Source: an uncultured Eubacteriales bacterium
Lineage (GTDB): Bacteria; Bacillota; Clostridia; Christensenellales; Borkfalkiaceae
Direction of reading: 5' to 3'
Assembly: GCA_905209085.1 (NCBI GenBank)
Contig: CAJLRM010000001.1
Span: 558,001 to 622,000 of the forward strand
Length of the DNA stretch: 64,000 nt
The number at the start of each line of letters is the position of its first letter. Position 1 is the first letter of the stretch. Below, piece by piece: positions 34,920 to 42,627 of this stretch. The position numbers and the translations under genes were made by a program. The notes under the pieces are model-generated. The model had not been told where the DNA came from. It did not search any database and saw only the letters and a list, made by a program, of their open reading frames with translations.

Positions 34920-36173
34920 TCACAGCTTTGTTACGGCGCCTAAAAAGAGCGGATAATCATTTTCCGTATCGACGATCGCATAGACGAAAGGACGTTCCAA
35001 AGAAACAAACACCCCCGCCGATTCACACTTCATGCCGCCGATGGTGACCGCCGCGGCTTTCGTCCCCGACTTATCCACCTCGATGCGCGTTTTTTGGAGG
35101 ATAAAACCGAGATAGGAATCGGGCATGAGATCGGAAAAATCCGCGGTTTGCGCCGAAAATGCGGAAGGCATACCCATCTGTTTCAAAATGTCGCTCGCCT
35201 CCACTTCATATTCGTAAGAGAACGCGGGCATTCGACAGCTTACGCTCGTTCCCATTTTCCCCTCCTCGAACAATCCCCGCCATTTTTCCGCGTTCAAAGA
35301 GTTCACGTATTCCGCGATCGGCGTATCCTCGTCGGGCAGCAGCGCCGCAAAAGCGAGTTTTCCGCCCTTATACGGCTTGATAAAACCCGTCGTATTCTCG
35401 TCCGAAAGATAGACGTTTTCCTCCGAGCTCATCATCTGCACCGTCGAAACGCTGCCGTCCGCATTGAAAAACGACCCGTCGCGGACTTTATCCCGCTCGT
35501 ACTTTTCTTCCCACTCCCCTTCGAAATACAAAGCGTTGATGAGATACATAAAATCCATAGGGTTTATTTCTTCGAGGATTTTATCTATCATGCCCTTCGT
35601 TTTGTTTTTCGTCCAAAGATTGACGTCGCTGAGCGTCGTTTCGTCGAAAGGCGAGGCATAAACTTCCGCGTCGTAGTAATCCTTATTGATTTGCAGGAAA
35701 TTTTCTTTTATTTCGGAGGCGCACGCGTCCCTGATCCATATCGAATCGGCGAGCGACAGCGATACTTTTTCCGTATCGAGTCCGTCGAGATATTGCATAT
35801 ATGCCGACAAATTCTTATTCATCGCTTCCCTGGGCGCGCCCAATACCGTTTCCATCTCCGAAAGGGTGTCCCCCCCGGCTCCGTTTTGAATCATCGCCAG
35901 GACTGCCGCCGCCGAGAGAGGCGACACCAGCGTATTGCCGCGCTCCTGAAAAGAGCGCTTGAAAAATTCCGTGGAAAACCCGAGATTTGCCGCCGTAAAA
36001 TCCGCGCTCTTCCCCATGCGTTTTCCCGCGTCTGCCGCCAGCGTCCCGGCAAGATTGCGCGTCTTGTCGGACAAAGGCTCGGGCTTGTAAGTTTTTCCGC
36101 AGGCGGCTCCGCTGAACAATATTCCCAGCGCCATCGCGCCCGCCAAAATCCGTCCGCCTTTTTCTTTCTTCAT
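34920..36173 (-). CDS. Serpin-family protease inhibitor, lipoprotein
   Basis: 417 residues. Signal peptide with lipobox-like GAACG (Cys about 25), then a complete serpin fold: NTLVSPLSAAAVLAM, LINALYFEGEWEEKY, and the C-terminal RPFVYAIVDTENDYPLFLGAV. The reactive-centre hinge reads SGTKAAAVT, small residues as required for inhibitory loop insertion. Counting 15 residues from the hinge Gly and 12 back from the RPF proline block both give P1 Glu384 and P1' Ser385, predicting inhibition of a Glu-specific serine protease. Surface serpins in gut bacteria are thought to protect against host or bacterial proteases. Monocistronic. Confidence 0.92.
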   Translation of the reverse strand: MKKEKGGRILAGAMALGILFSGAACGKTYKPEPLSDKTRNLAGTLAADAGKRMGKSADFTAANLGFSTEFFKRSFQERGNTLVSPLSAAAVLAMIQNGAGGDTLSEMETVLGAPREAMNKNLSAYMQYLDGLDTEKVSLSLADSIWIRDACASEIKENFLQINKDYYDAEVYASPFDETTLSDVNLWTKNKTKGMIDKILEEINPMDFMYLINALYFEGEWEEKYERDKVRDGSFFNADGSVSTVQMMSSEENVYLSDENTTGFIKPYKGGKLAFAALLPDEDTPIAEYVNSLNAEKWRGLFEEGKMGTSVSCRMPAFSYEYEVEASDILKQMGMPSAFSAQTADFSDLMPDSYLGFILQKTRIEVDKSGTKAAAVTIGGMKCESAGVFVSLERPFVYAIVDTENDYPLFLGAVTKL

Positions 36174-36701
36174 CTCATTTCCTCCTGCTTTTATTTATTT
36201 TTTGTTTTACTGCCTTTTAAAGCGCCGCGGCGCGCCGCGATTCCGACGCCCCTTGTCAAAAGCGCAACAAGAGCGGCGCAAAAGGCTGCTCCTTTTGTCC
36301 TCATCGATCTTTCGCAAACTTCCGCATAAGACGCCCGTACCATGTCAAGGACAGGAATCGCGGACAATTTTAGAGAGAAAAGGACGGTTTTTCGGAAATC
36401 AACGGCGAAACGGGAATAGAGGCAAGGAAAATTCGGCTATAAAATCGGCGCTTCGCCGCACGCGATTGCGCGGGAAAAGCCTCAGACGAGATGCCCCTTC
36501 TCCCCTCTTTTGAAGGAATGATAGGGAAGTTAAGCCGTTTTCATTATTATAGACGAAAAACGGGCGGATCCGGTTGCACATCTGACAAAAAAATTTTTCC
36601 TGTTTCTATATTCTTCTCCCAAATCTTTCCAAAAAATTCCTGCGGAGAAAAAATTTTCATAAAATTTCTTTTAAAAGCAAAAAAACCGACCTCTTAAACG
36701 C
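36174..36701. other. Intergenic region between serpin and MATE genes
   Basis: About 530 bases with no supported gene; upstream sequences of two divergent genes. Confidence 0.4.
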
Positions 36702-36729
36702 TTGCTTTTTATGTCGTTTGCGCTATAAT
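36702..36729 (+). promoter_or_regulatory. Promoter of MATE gene
   Basis: -35 TTGCTT (36702-36707), 16-base spacer, -10 TATAAT (36724-36729). The predicted leader to the MATE start is about 220 bases and includes a GAAA-capped CGCGG/CCGCG hairpin (36822-36835) followed by TCTTATTTTTT, a possible attenuator. Confidence 0.65.
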
Positions 36730-36953
36730 AATAACGAAATAGGCGAGCGCGGATTCCTTACGGGATTTCACGCCTCCTCCAAATATCGCTTTTTATCGGA
36801 CAACGGCCTTGTTCGAACGCGCGCGGGAAACCGCGTCTTATTTTTTCAGCTCCGCTTTTGCGCACAGAGCTGTTTCGTCGCTTCCCTGCCCCCGTCTTAT
36901 TTTTTTCGGCGAGCCGACAAAGTCAAGCGGCTCTTAAAAATTTTTCAATCGAT

Positions 36954-38390
36954 ATGAAATCCAAACAAAAAAACACGGAAAACTTCCTCGGTACGGACGC
37001 CCCTTTCAAAGTGGTTTTAAAACTGGCGATCCCCTCCATGCTGGCACAGTTCGTCAACGTCTTATACAGCATCGTCGACCGCATCTATATCGGGCATATG
37101 CCCGAAGTGGGAACGCTCGCGCTGGCGGGCGTGGGCGTGTGCGGTCCCATCGTCACGCTCTTGTCCTCGTTCGGCACCTGGGTGGGCTTGGGCGGCGCGC
37201 CCGCCATGTCCATCAAAATGGGCGAAAAGGACTTGAAGGGCGCGCGGCGGATTTTAAGCAACGGCGCAATGATGCTCGCCGTGCTTTCGGTGTCGCTCAC
37301 CGCCGCCCTCTTCGCCTTTAAAGAGCCTCTCTTACGCCTGTTCGGCGCGGGAGGCAACAGCGCTCCCTACGCGTCGGAATATCTCACCTGGTACGCGGCG
37401 GGCACCGTTTTCGCCGTCCTCACGACGGGATTGAACGCCTATATCGTCGGTCAGGGACACGGCAAGGCGGGAATGCTCACCGTCTGCATCGGCGCCGTCG
37501 CCAATATCGCGCTGGACCCGCTTTTTATCTACGGCTTTCATATGGGCGTCGCGGGCGCGGCGATCGCCACCGTCATTTCCCAAGCGCTTTCCGCCCTCTT
37601 CACCGTACTCTTTCTCGTCGGAAAATCCGCCGAGGTGCGCCTGAGTTTCGGCGGCTACGACAAAAAAATCGTCGGCAGAATCCTGCTGCTCGGCCTTTCC
37701 CCTTTTCTGATTATCGCCACCGATTCCGCCATGATTCTCGCGCTCAACGGCGTGCTGCGCTCGTACGGGGGCGAACGCGCGGACGATCTTATCTCCTCCG
37801 CCACCATCATGCTCTCCTTCATGCAGATCGTCACCCTGCCCCTCGGCGGCATTTCGGGAGGCACGCAACCCGCGCTTTCGTACAATTACGGAGCGAACCG
37901 CGCCGACCGGGTCAAAAAGTGCGAAACGTGGATTTTGGGATTGTGTATCGTCTACACCGTCGTCATGTTCCTCATCGCCCGCTTCGCGGCGGGAGCGGTG
38001 GTAAACGTCTTTACCTCGGACGCCGTATTGAAGGCGGACAGCGTGAAATTTATCAAGATCTATACGCTGATGATCATCCCGCTCGCCTTTCAGTACGCCC
38101 TGGTGGACGGATTGACGGGGCTGGGCATCGCGCCCGTCGCCGTATCCTTGTCCATGTTCCGAAAAATCGTGCTCATGCTGACGTTCACTTTGACCCTGCC
38201 CCGCTTCTTCGGCGCGGAAGCCGTGTTCTGGGCGGAGCCGATCTCCGACCTTGTCGGCAGCGTCGTTTCCACGGCAGTATTCTTTGCGCTCATCAACAAA
38301 ATTCTCAAAAAGCGGGATATGGCGGTGCGGGGACTCGGCGGCCACGGATCGGGGGATGCGACGCAGGCGTCCCCGCCGCAAACCACGTGA
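36954..38390 (+). CDS. MATE-family multidrug/Na+ antiporter
   Basis: 478 residues from MKSKQKNTENFLG; the longer frame upstream has no ribosome-binding site and lacks family similarity. Twelve membrane helices. Family segments include FKVVLKLAIPSMLAQFVNVLYSIVDRIYIG-like helix 1 (split by the P of LAIPSML) and GGTQPALSYNYGA in the second half. MATE carriers export cationic drugs or metabolites using Na+ or H+ gradients. No clear Shine-Dalgarno is present before the chosen ATG. Its terminator is shared with the convergent MACPF gene. Confidence 0.93.
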   Translation: MKSKQKNTENFLGTDAPFKVVLKLAIPSMLAQFVNVLYSIVDRIYIGHMPEVGTLALAGVGVCGPIVTLLSSFGTWVGLGGAPAMSIKMGEKDLKGARRILSNGAMMLAVLSVSLTAALFAFKEPLLRLFGAGGNSAPYASEYLTWYAAGTVFAVLTTGLNAYIVGQGHGKAGMLTVCIGAVANIALDPLFIYGFHMGVAGAAIATVISQALSALFTVLFLVGKSAEVRLSFGGYDKKIVGRILLLGLSPFLIIATDSAMILALNGVLRSYGGERADDLISSATIMLSFMQIVTLPLGGISGGTQPALSYNYGANRADRVKKCETWILGLCIVYTVVMFLIARFAAGAVVNVFTSDAVLKADSVKFIKIYTLMIIPLAFQYALVDGLTGLGIAPVAVSLSMFRKIVLMLTFTLTLPRFFGAEAVFWAEPISDLVGSVVSTAVFFALINKILKKRDMAVRGLGGHGSGDATQASPPQTT

Positions 38391-38562
38391 TCTTGTCTTC
38401 TTATCTTAAAACCGCGGCTTTGCAGTTTCAAAAAACCGTTTGCGCGGCGAAGCAAAAGACGAATTTCGAAAGAGGATACAATTTCTCAAAAATACAAAAA
38501 CGCATTTTTACCCGCCGCGCTTTATCGTCCGCGGAAAAAGCAGACCGCTATGGTTTAGACAA

Positions 38563-38603
38563 AAAAGACGCTCCCCTACATGGCTGCGGGAGCGCCTTTT
38601 CTT
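38563..38603. terminator. Bidirectional terminator
   Basis: GACGCTCCC (38567-38575) pairs with GGGAGCGCC (38588-38596) around ATGGCTGC. Flanking A6 and T4 runs serve both the MATE gene and the convergent MACPF gene. Confidence 0.75.
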
Positions 38604-38623
38604 AAAAATTTTTCAAACTTTTT

Positions 38624-39838
38624 TCATTTTGAGCGGGGAGGACGGGTGTCGGTCTTTTCCCTGCGCGAGCGGCAGCGTCTGAGAACAGAAGCCGCGACGA
38701 GGACGACCGCGCAGACGGCATACGCGGAGAAGGTAACGCCGCCCGCGATCGTCACGAGCATTTTTTGTATGGCGATCCCCGCATAAGGAACGTTTTTCGA
38801 CTGCGGAACGCGAATTTCCACCCTTTCCTTTTTGACGGAATTTTCGTACAATTCCGTATGGGCGGCGGCGTATTCCGCAAAAGCGGCTTTCATCGGCTCC
38901 GCGAGATCGGCATAAGTTTCGGGCAACGCATTATAAAGGGGAAGCAAATCCTCGTACCTTATTCTTGTTTCCCCGTTTTCCTCCGCGGACGTTTCCCCTA
39001 ATTTACGCAAACTGCCGACTGTGGATAGATTATACCTTTCGACAACGTTTTCGGGAAGATTCCAAAATTCTTCCTTCCCCTCCGCATATGCGTCATAGGC
39101 GCGTTCCGCCGATTCATGGAGTTGCTGACGCGCCGTTTCGTCCAAATAGCCCCCCTGACAGAAAGCTCCGTAGTAACCCACCGTTCGCAATCCGTAAGTA
39201 ACCTCCGTCACCAGATGCGTGCCGTAAGAATCGAAAAATTCCTCGTAGCCTATCTCTCCTGTTCTTATTTGCTCCAAAGCAAAAAGAAAATAGGGATTGA
39301 GATGGTCTTTATAACAGTCGATAAAAAAACCATTAGAATTATCTAATCTAAGCGTATAGAAAGACACCATTCTTTCTTTCCAAAAATAAAAAGCGCTGTC
39401 CCAAGGCTCCGTTTCCCGCCCGATGGATAAAACGCCGCCGAAGGCTTTGTCTGCCTCCGCCAAAAAGGCGTAAGCGCCGTTAAGATCGGCGTGGGAAAAG
39501 TGATAGTCGGAACTGACGTCTTTTGCGAGCGCAGCATAGGTTTTATAGCTTTTTCCGCCGTTGAATGTTCCGCCGAATCCGTCAAACTTTGTCACGGGCA
39601 TTTCTCCGCTTACGATATAATCCCCGTCGAGAATGGAGAACTGACTGTCAAATTCTCCGTATTCGTGCTTAAATACGTTCACGGAAAAGCCGATACCGTC
39701 GACGGCGTATGTTTCCGCCGAAGAACGCACATTTTCCTTCCGTCCCGCAAAGGGAACAAGACAGACCGCCGCCATCAACGCGCCCAGCGCCGCCGCAAGG
39801 CGGCGCGTTCCTCTCTTTACGTTATGTTTTCTTTTCAT
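38624..39838 (-). CDS. Membrane-anchored MACPF (perforin-fold) protein
   Basis: 404 residues starting MKRKHNVKRG, with GGAGGTGA upstream. Signal or anchor segment at about 14-31. The MACPF signature EFFDSYGTHL (200-209), followed by VTEVTYGLRTVGYY, fits the [YW]GTH pattern of complement C9/perforin and bacterial Plu-MACPF-like proteins. The later LPLYNALPE resembles the conserved end of the domain. A C-terminal hydrophobic helix (about 366-386) and an Arg/Lys-rich tail anchor it in the membrane, cytosolic end last. MACPF proteins insert beta-hairpins to form pores; in Firmicutes they are rare and mostly unstudied. A consensus promoter lies just upstream. Monocistronic. Confidence 0.8.
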   Translation of the reverse strand: MKRKHNVKRGTRRLAAALGALMAAVCLVPFAGRKENVRSSAETYAVDGIGFSVNVFKHEYGEFDSQFSILDGDYIVSGEMPVTKFDGFGGTFNGGKSYKTYAALAKDVSSDYHFSHADLNGAYAFLAEADKAFGGVLSIGRETEPWDSAFYFWKERMVSFYTLRLDNSNGFFIDCYKDHLNPYFLFALEQIRTGEIGYEEFFDSYGTHLVTEVTYGLRTVGYYGAFCQGGYLDETARQQLHESAERAYDAYAEGKEEFWNLPENVVERYNLSTVGSLRKLGETSAEENGETRIRYEDLLPLYNALPETYADLAEPMKAAFAEYAAAHTELYENSVKKERVEIRVPQSKNVPYAGIAIQKMLVTIAGGVTFSAYAVCAVVLVAASVLRRCRSRREKTDTRPPRSK

Positions 39839-39869
39839 ATTCTCTTCACCTCCGCTTGGCGGTAGTATC

Positions 39870-39898
39870 ATTATAGCACGTAAAAGTTTCGTTTTCAA
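39870..39898 (-). promoter_or_regulatory. Promoter of MACPF gene
   Basis: -35 TTGAAA (39893-39898), 17-base spacer ending TGC, -10 TATAAT (39870-39875). The 30-base leader includes a CCGC/GCGG hairpin that overlaps the Shine-Dalgarno GCGGAGG and could limit translation. Confidence 0.8.
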
Positions 39899-40046
39899 CG
39901 TTTTTCCGATAAAAAGCGCTCTATGATTTCAAGATTAGAAAATTCTATCCCTTTATCCTGCAATCTCAGACTTCTATTTCCCCAAACAATGGAAAGGCGG
40001 GAACTTTGCGGAATTTTATACGGCGCTATCCGCCGAGGGATACAAT

Positions 40047-40081
40047 AAAAAACCCGACTCTGCCAAATTTGCAAAGTCGGG
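40047..40081 (-). terminator. Intrinsic terminator of rplU-rpmA
   Basis: Stem CCCGACT/AGTCGGG with inner TGCAAATTTGGCA and six T on the minus strand. Confidence 0.9.
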
Positions 40082-40102
40082 CGACAATTGATAAAGTTGT
40101 TT

Positions 40103-40399
40103 TTACTCGGCGGCCGCGGCGCTGACCTCAACGGGATAAACGCTGACCTTCTTCTTATCTCTGCCCAATCTTTCGTACCTCACCACACCGTCGACGAGCG
40201 CGAAAAGCGTATCGTCGCTGCCGATGCCGACATTGGTGCCGGGATGGATCTTCGTGCCTCTCTGGCGAACGAGGATATTGCCCGCAAGCACTGCCTGACC
40301 GTCGCCGCGCTTGGGCCCCAATCTCTTGGCTTCGCTGTCCCTTCCGTTGTGGGAAGAGCCGGTACCTTTTTTATGAGCGAATAAACTGATGAATATCAT
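40103..40399 (-). CDS. rpmA: 50S ribosomal protein L27
   Basis: 98 residues. The N-terminus MIFISLFA precedes HKKGTGSSHNGRDS, the conserved mature start; a short extension ending in FA is the type removed by the cysteine protease Prp in Firmicutes, so the mature protein probably starts at HKKG. L27 reaches the peptidyl transferase centre with its N-terminus. It follows rplU by 77 bases. The usual prp gene between them is absent. Confidence 0.98.
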   Translation of the reverse strand: MIFISLFAHKKGTGSSHNGRDSEAKRLGPKRGDGQAVLAGNILVRQRGTKIHPGTNVGIGSDDTLFALVDGVVRYERLGRDKKKVSVYPVEVSAAAAE

Positions 40400-40476
40400 T
40401 TTTATTTCTCCTTATTTAGATTTTTTGCTCCTGTGCGTTCCCTATCGCTAAAAGGAGCCGTTGCAAACTCAAAACC

Positions 40477-40782
40477 TCAAAGCTCGATCTTTTCGATTTT
40501 GACTGCGGTATAGGGCTGTCTGTGACCCTGCTTTTTACGCTCGTTTTTCTTGGACTTATACTTGAAGACGATGATCTTCTTGTCCTTGTCCTGCTTTACG
40601 ACCGTAGCGGTTACTTTGACCGCGGCAGCTTCCGCACCCGTCTTGATACCGTTCTCGTCGGAAATCATCAGCGTGTTGAAGGAAACGGTTTCGCCCTCGT
40701 TCGCTTTGAGTTTTTCAACCCGAACGACGTCGCCCTCCGCCACCTTATACTGTTTGTTCCCGTTTTCGATGATAGCGTACAT
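40477..40782 (-). CDS. rplU: 50S ribosomal protein L21
   Basis: 101 residues beginning MYAIIENGNKQYKVAEGDVV, the canonical L21 start, with FKYKSKKNERKKQGHRQPYT near the end. It binds 23S rRNA in the large subunit. First gene of the rplU-rpmA operon. GGAGG-type site upstream. The leader of about 100 bases could contain the autoregulatory L21 leader structure, not verified. Confidence 0.98.
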   Translation of the reverse strand: MYAIIENGNKQYKVAEGDVVRVEKLKANEGETVSFNTLMISDENGIKTGAEAAAVKVTATVVKQDKDKKIIVFKYKSKKNERKKQGHRQPYTAVKIEKIEL

Positions 40783-40885
40783 GGTTTTTTACCTCCTCTT
40801 TCCAGTCTCGAAGAACCCAAGGCGCGCTTTTCTCATGGATTAAGAATTACGCTTAAAAAAGCCCGTTTCTGTCGGCTCGAAATAT

Positions 40886-40915
40886 ACTATACCACACTCC
40901 GCGCCTTTCCGTCAA
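40886..40915 (-). promoter_or_regulatory. rplU promoter
   Basis: -35 TTGACG (40910-40915), 18-base spacer, -10 TATAGT (40886-40891), giving a leader of about 95 bases. Confidence 0.65.
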
Positions 40916-41035
40916 GCGTTTTTTGCGGTTTCAGAAGTTTTTCTTTTATAAAACGGAAGCAAAAGGGACAAAAACGCTCTTTTTCTTTTGCATATTTCCA
41001 AGAGAATGTGCAAAAACTGTTGATAAAAAGGAGAA

Positions 41036-41479
41036 ATGGCTATGGAAGCAAAAAAGAGCGAAGAAATTTTAGCGGAAATTTACCGCAATTGTCAGTTGGC
41101 GTTGGAATCTATTTCCGACATTCTGCCCGAAGTGGACGACGAGGAATTGAAAGCGGAGATCATGCGTCAGCACGAAGAGTACGAACGAATCTCGGGCAGA
41201 GCGGCGTGTATCGCACAGGATAAAGCGCTGGAAGTCAAGGAACCCAATCCCATGAAAAAGGCGATGATGTGGGGTTCCATCAAGATGAATACGCTGACAG
41301 ACAATTCCCGCGCGCACATCGCGGAAATGATGATTCAGGGAACGGTGATGGGCATCACCTCTCTCAAAACCTCTCTCAGCGAAAAGCCCGAGGACGACGA
41401 CGAGGAAATCACCAAGCTTTTGAAAGAACTCATCGCGCTGGAAGAGGGATTCGAAAAGAAACTCAAATCTTATCTTTAA
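41036..41479 (+). CDS. Helical protein of unknown function
   Basis: 147 residues starting MAMEAKKSEEILAEIYRN, with AAGGAG before the first ATG. Almost entirely helical with acidic stretches and heptad-like Leu/Ile spacing, suggesting a four-helix bundle. Met-rich centre (MKKAMMWGSIKMNTL). No membrane segment or signal. Family not recognised; a DUF2383- or ferritin-like helical bundle is possible. Closed by a strong terminator at 41537-41572. Confidence 0.75.
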   Translation: MAMEAKKSEEILAEIYRNCQLALESISDILPEVDDEELKAEIMRQHEEYERISGRAACIAQDKALEVKEPNPMKKAMMWGSIKMNTLTDNSRAHIAEMMIQGTVMGITSLKTSLSEKPEDDDEEITKLLKELIALEEGFEKKLKSYL

Positions 41480-41536
41480 GCGTTCGTTAAACACCTGGGT
41501 GCGCCTTTAACGAAATTTATACAGCCGCCTATTCGA

Positions 41537-41575
41537 ATCCCCCGCAAAATTTTTGCGGGGGATTCTCTTTTTCTA
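41537..41575 (+). terminator. Intrinsic terminator
   Basis: Thirteen-base stem ATCCCCCGCAAAA/TTTTGCGGGGGAT followed by TCTCTTTTTCT. Confidence 0.9.
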
Positions 41576-42094
41576 TTTTACGATCACTGTCAGCGGCTCC
41601 GTCTGATAGGAATAACTTTTCCCTATTTGTTTGAATTTCGAGGACGCTGTCACCGTATACGTTCCCGCTTCTTCAAAGGCATAAGAAAAGTACAGTCTAT
41701 ACTCGGAATAGCATCTGCAACCTACCCTCCAGGGAAAGGTGTAAGAAGTCCCGCGATCGCTTCCTTTTTCATAAACCTTTTCCTCTCCGCGATATATCGT
41801 GATTTTTAACAGTTCGGTTTCCGCAAACGCCGCTTTCTGCCAACGCGCCGTCCCATTGATGAGTTCTCCCGAAAAATGAACTTCCTCGCCTGTTTTTGTT
41901 TCCAACGTTTTTCGCTCGGAGCCGCTCAACGCCGTGCCCCGCTCTTCACCGCTTCGATAATCCAATTGCAGTTCTAACCTGTACTTGCCTCTCGTCGGCG
42001 GCAAAAAAAGATATAAAACAATCCCAATTAACAGTATCGCGCACACGCAAAGAGGTATTATTATTTTCAATCTCTTCTTTCTTCTGACTTCCAT
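41573..42094 (-). CDS. Membrane-anchored protein of unknown function
   Basis: 173 residues from MEVRRKKRLKIIIPL, where GGGGAGG precedes the ATG. One N-terminal membrane helix (about 9-31) after a basic patch gives an extracellular C-terminal domain. That domain is beta-rich with a Cys pair (VGCRCYSEY) and ends TVTASSKFKQIGKSYSYQTEP, like an Ig- or CARDB-type fold. No family was recognised. It converges with the helical-protein gene. Confidence 0.75.
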   Translation of the reverse strand: MEVRRKKRLKIIIPLCVCAILLIGIVLYLFLPPTRGKYRLELQLDYRSGEERGTALSGSERKTLETKTGEEVHFSGELINGTARWQKAAFAETELLKITIYRGEEKVYEKGSDRGTSYTFPWRVGCRCYSEYRLYFSYAFEEAGTYTVTASSKFKQIGKSYSYQTEPLTVIVK

Positions 42095-42574
42095 TTTTAA
42101 TCCTCCCCAAATCAATTTTTGGTTTTCTCTCTATTATTTAGGTAGAAATACTCCCGGGCTTCGTTGCAGCTTTATCAAGATTTTAATAATCTCCCCCACT
42201 AAAACGCATTAAGAATCGCCCTAAACGGCACGAATATTAGCGGGGTGTTTAAACGACACACAAGACTGTCCACCGCTTACAATCTTGTTTAAAATTATCT
42301 TTGTTTTCTCTCTATCTCTCCTCAATACACCAAATAGGACTTTTCTATGATCTTTTGACGCAAATACACGAGGACATTGATATTTCCGTGTTGTGTAAAG
42401 CTGAATTTCTCCTCTAACGTCCTCCTATGTAGTTTTACTTCGTATACGGTTTGCGAGCCTACATTCCGTTCGGTACATGGGAGCTTTTTTATATAGCTTT
42501 GCCGATTCTTAAAGTCCTCGGCTGACGACAGAGCCGGCGCGCTATATTTTATTGCGGGGCGTTCCGCACAAAAA
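42095..42574. other. AT-richer intergenic region with possible coding debris
   Basis: No intact gene. On the minus strand about 60 codons (about 42510-42325) read coherently (for example ERNVGSQTVYEVKLHRR and NINVLVYLRQK) but lack a start, and a further stretch toward 42160 reads through stops. Composition differs from neighbours. It may be a relic of a mobile element or of a non-coding RNA. Confidence 0.35.
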
Positions 42575-42600
42575 TTCCCCGCGTAAACTTACGCGGGGAA
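42571..42600 (-). terminator. Intrinsic terminator of giant lipoprotein gene
   Basis: Perfect 12-bp stem TTCCCCGCGTAA/TTACGCGGGGAA (42575-42586 with 42589-42600), then TTTTTG on the minus strand. Confidence 0.92.
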
Positions 42601-42627
42601 AACGTCCGAATTTTATTCGTTTTTCGT

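Noticed and set aside
36718..36957. Plus-strand ORF as a MATE leader peptide
   Set aside because: Its start is within the -10 region of the promoter and there is no ribosome-binding site.
39895..40131. Minus-strand ORF between L27 and the MACPF gene
   Set aside because: It runs through the rpmA terminator and overlaps the 3' end of rpmA; no coding signal.
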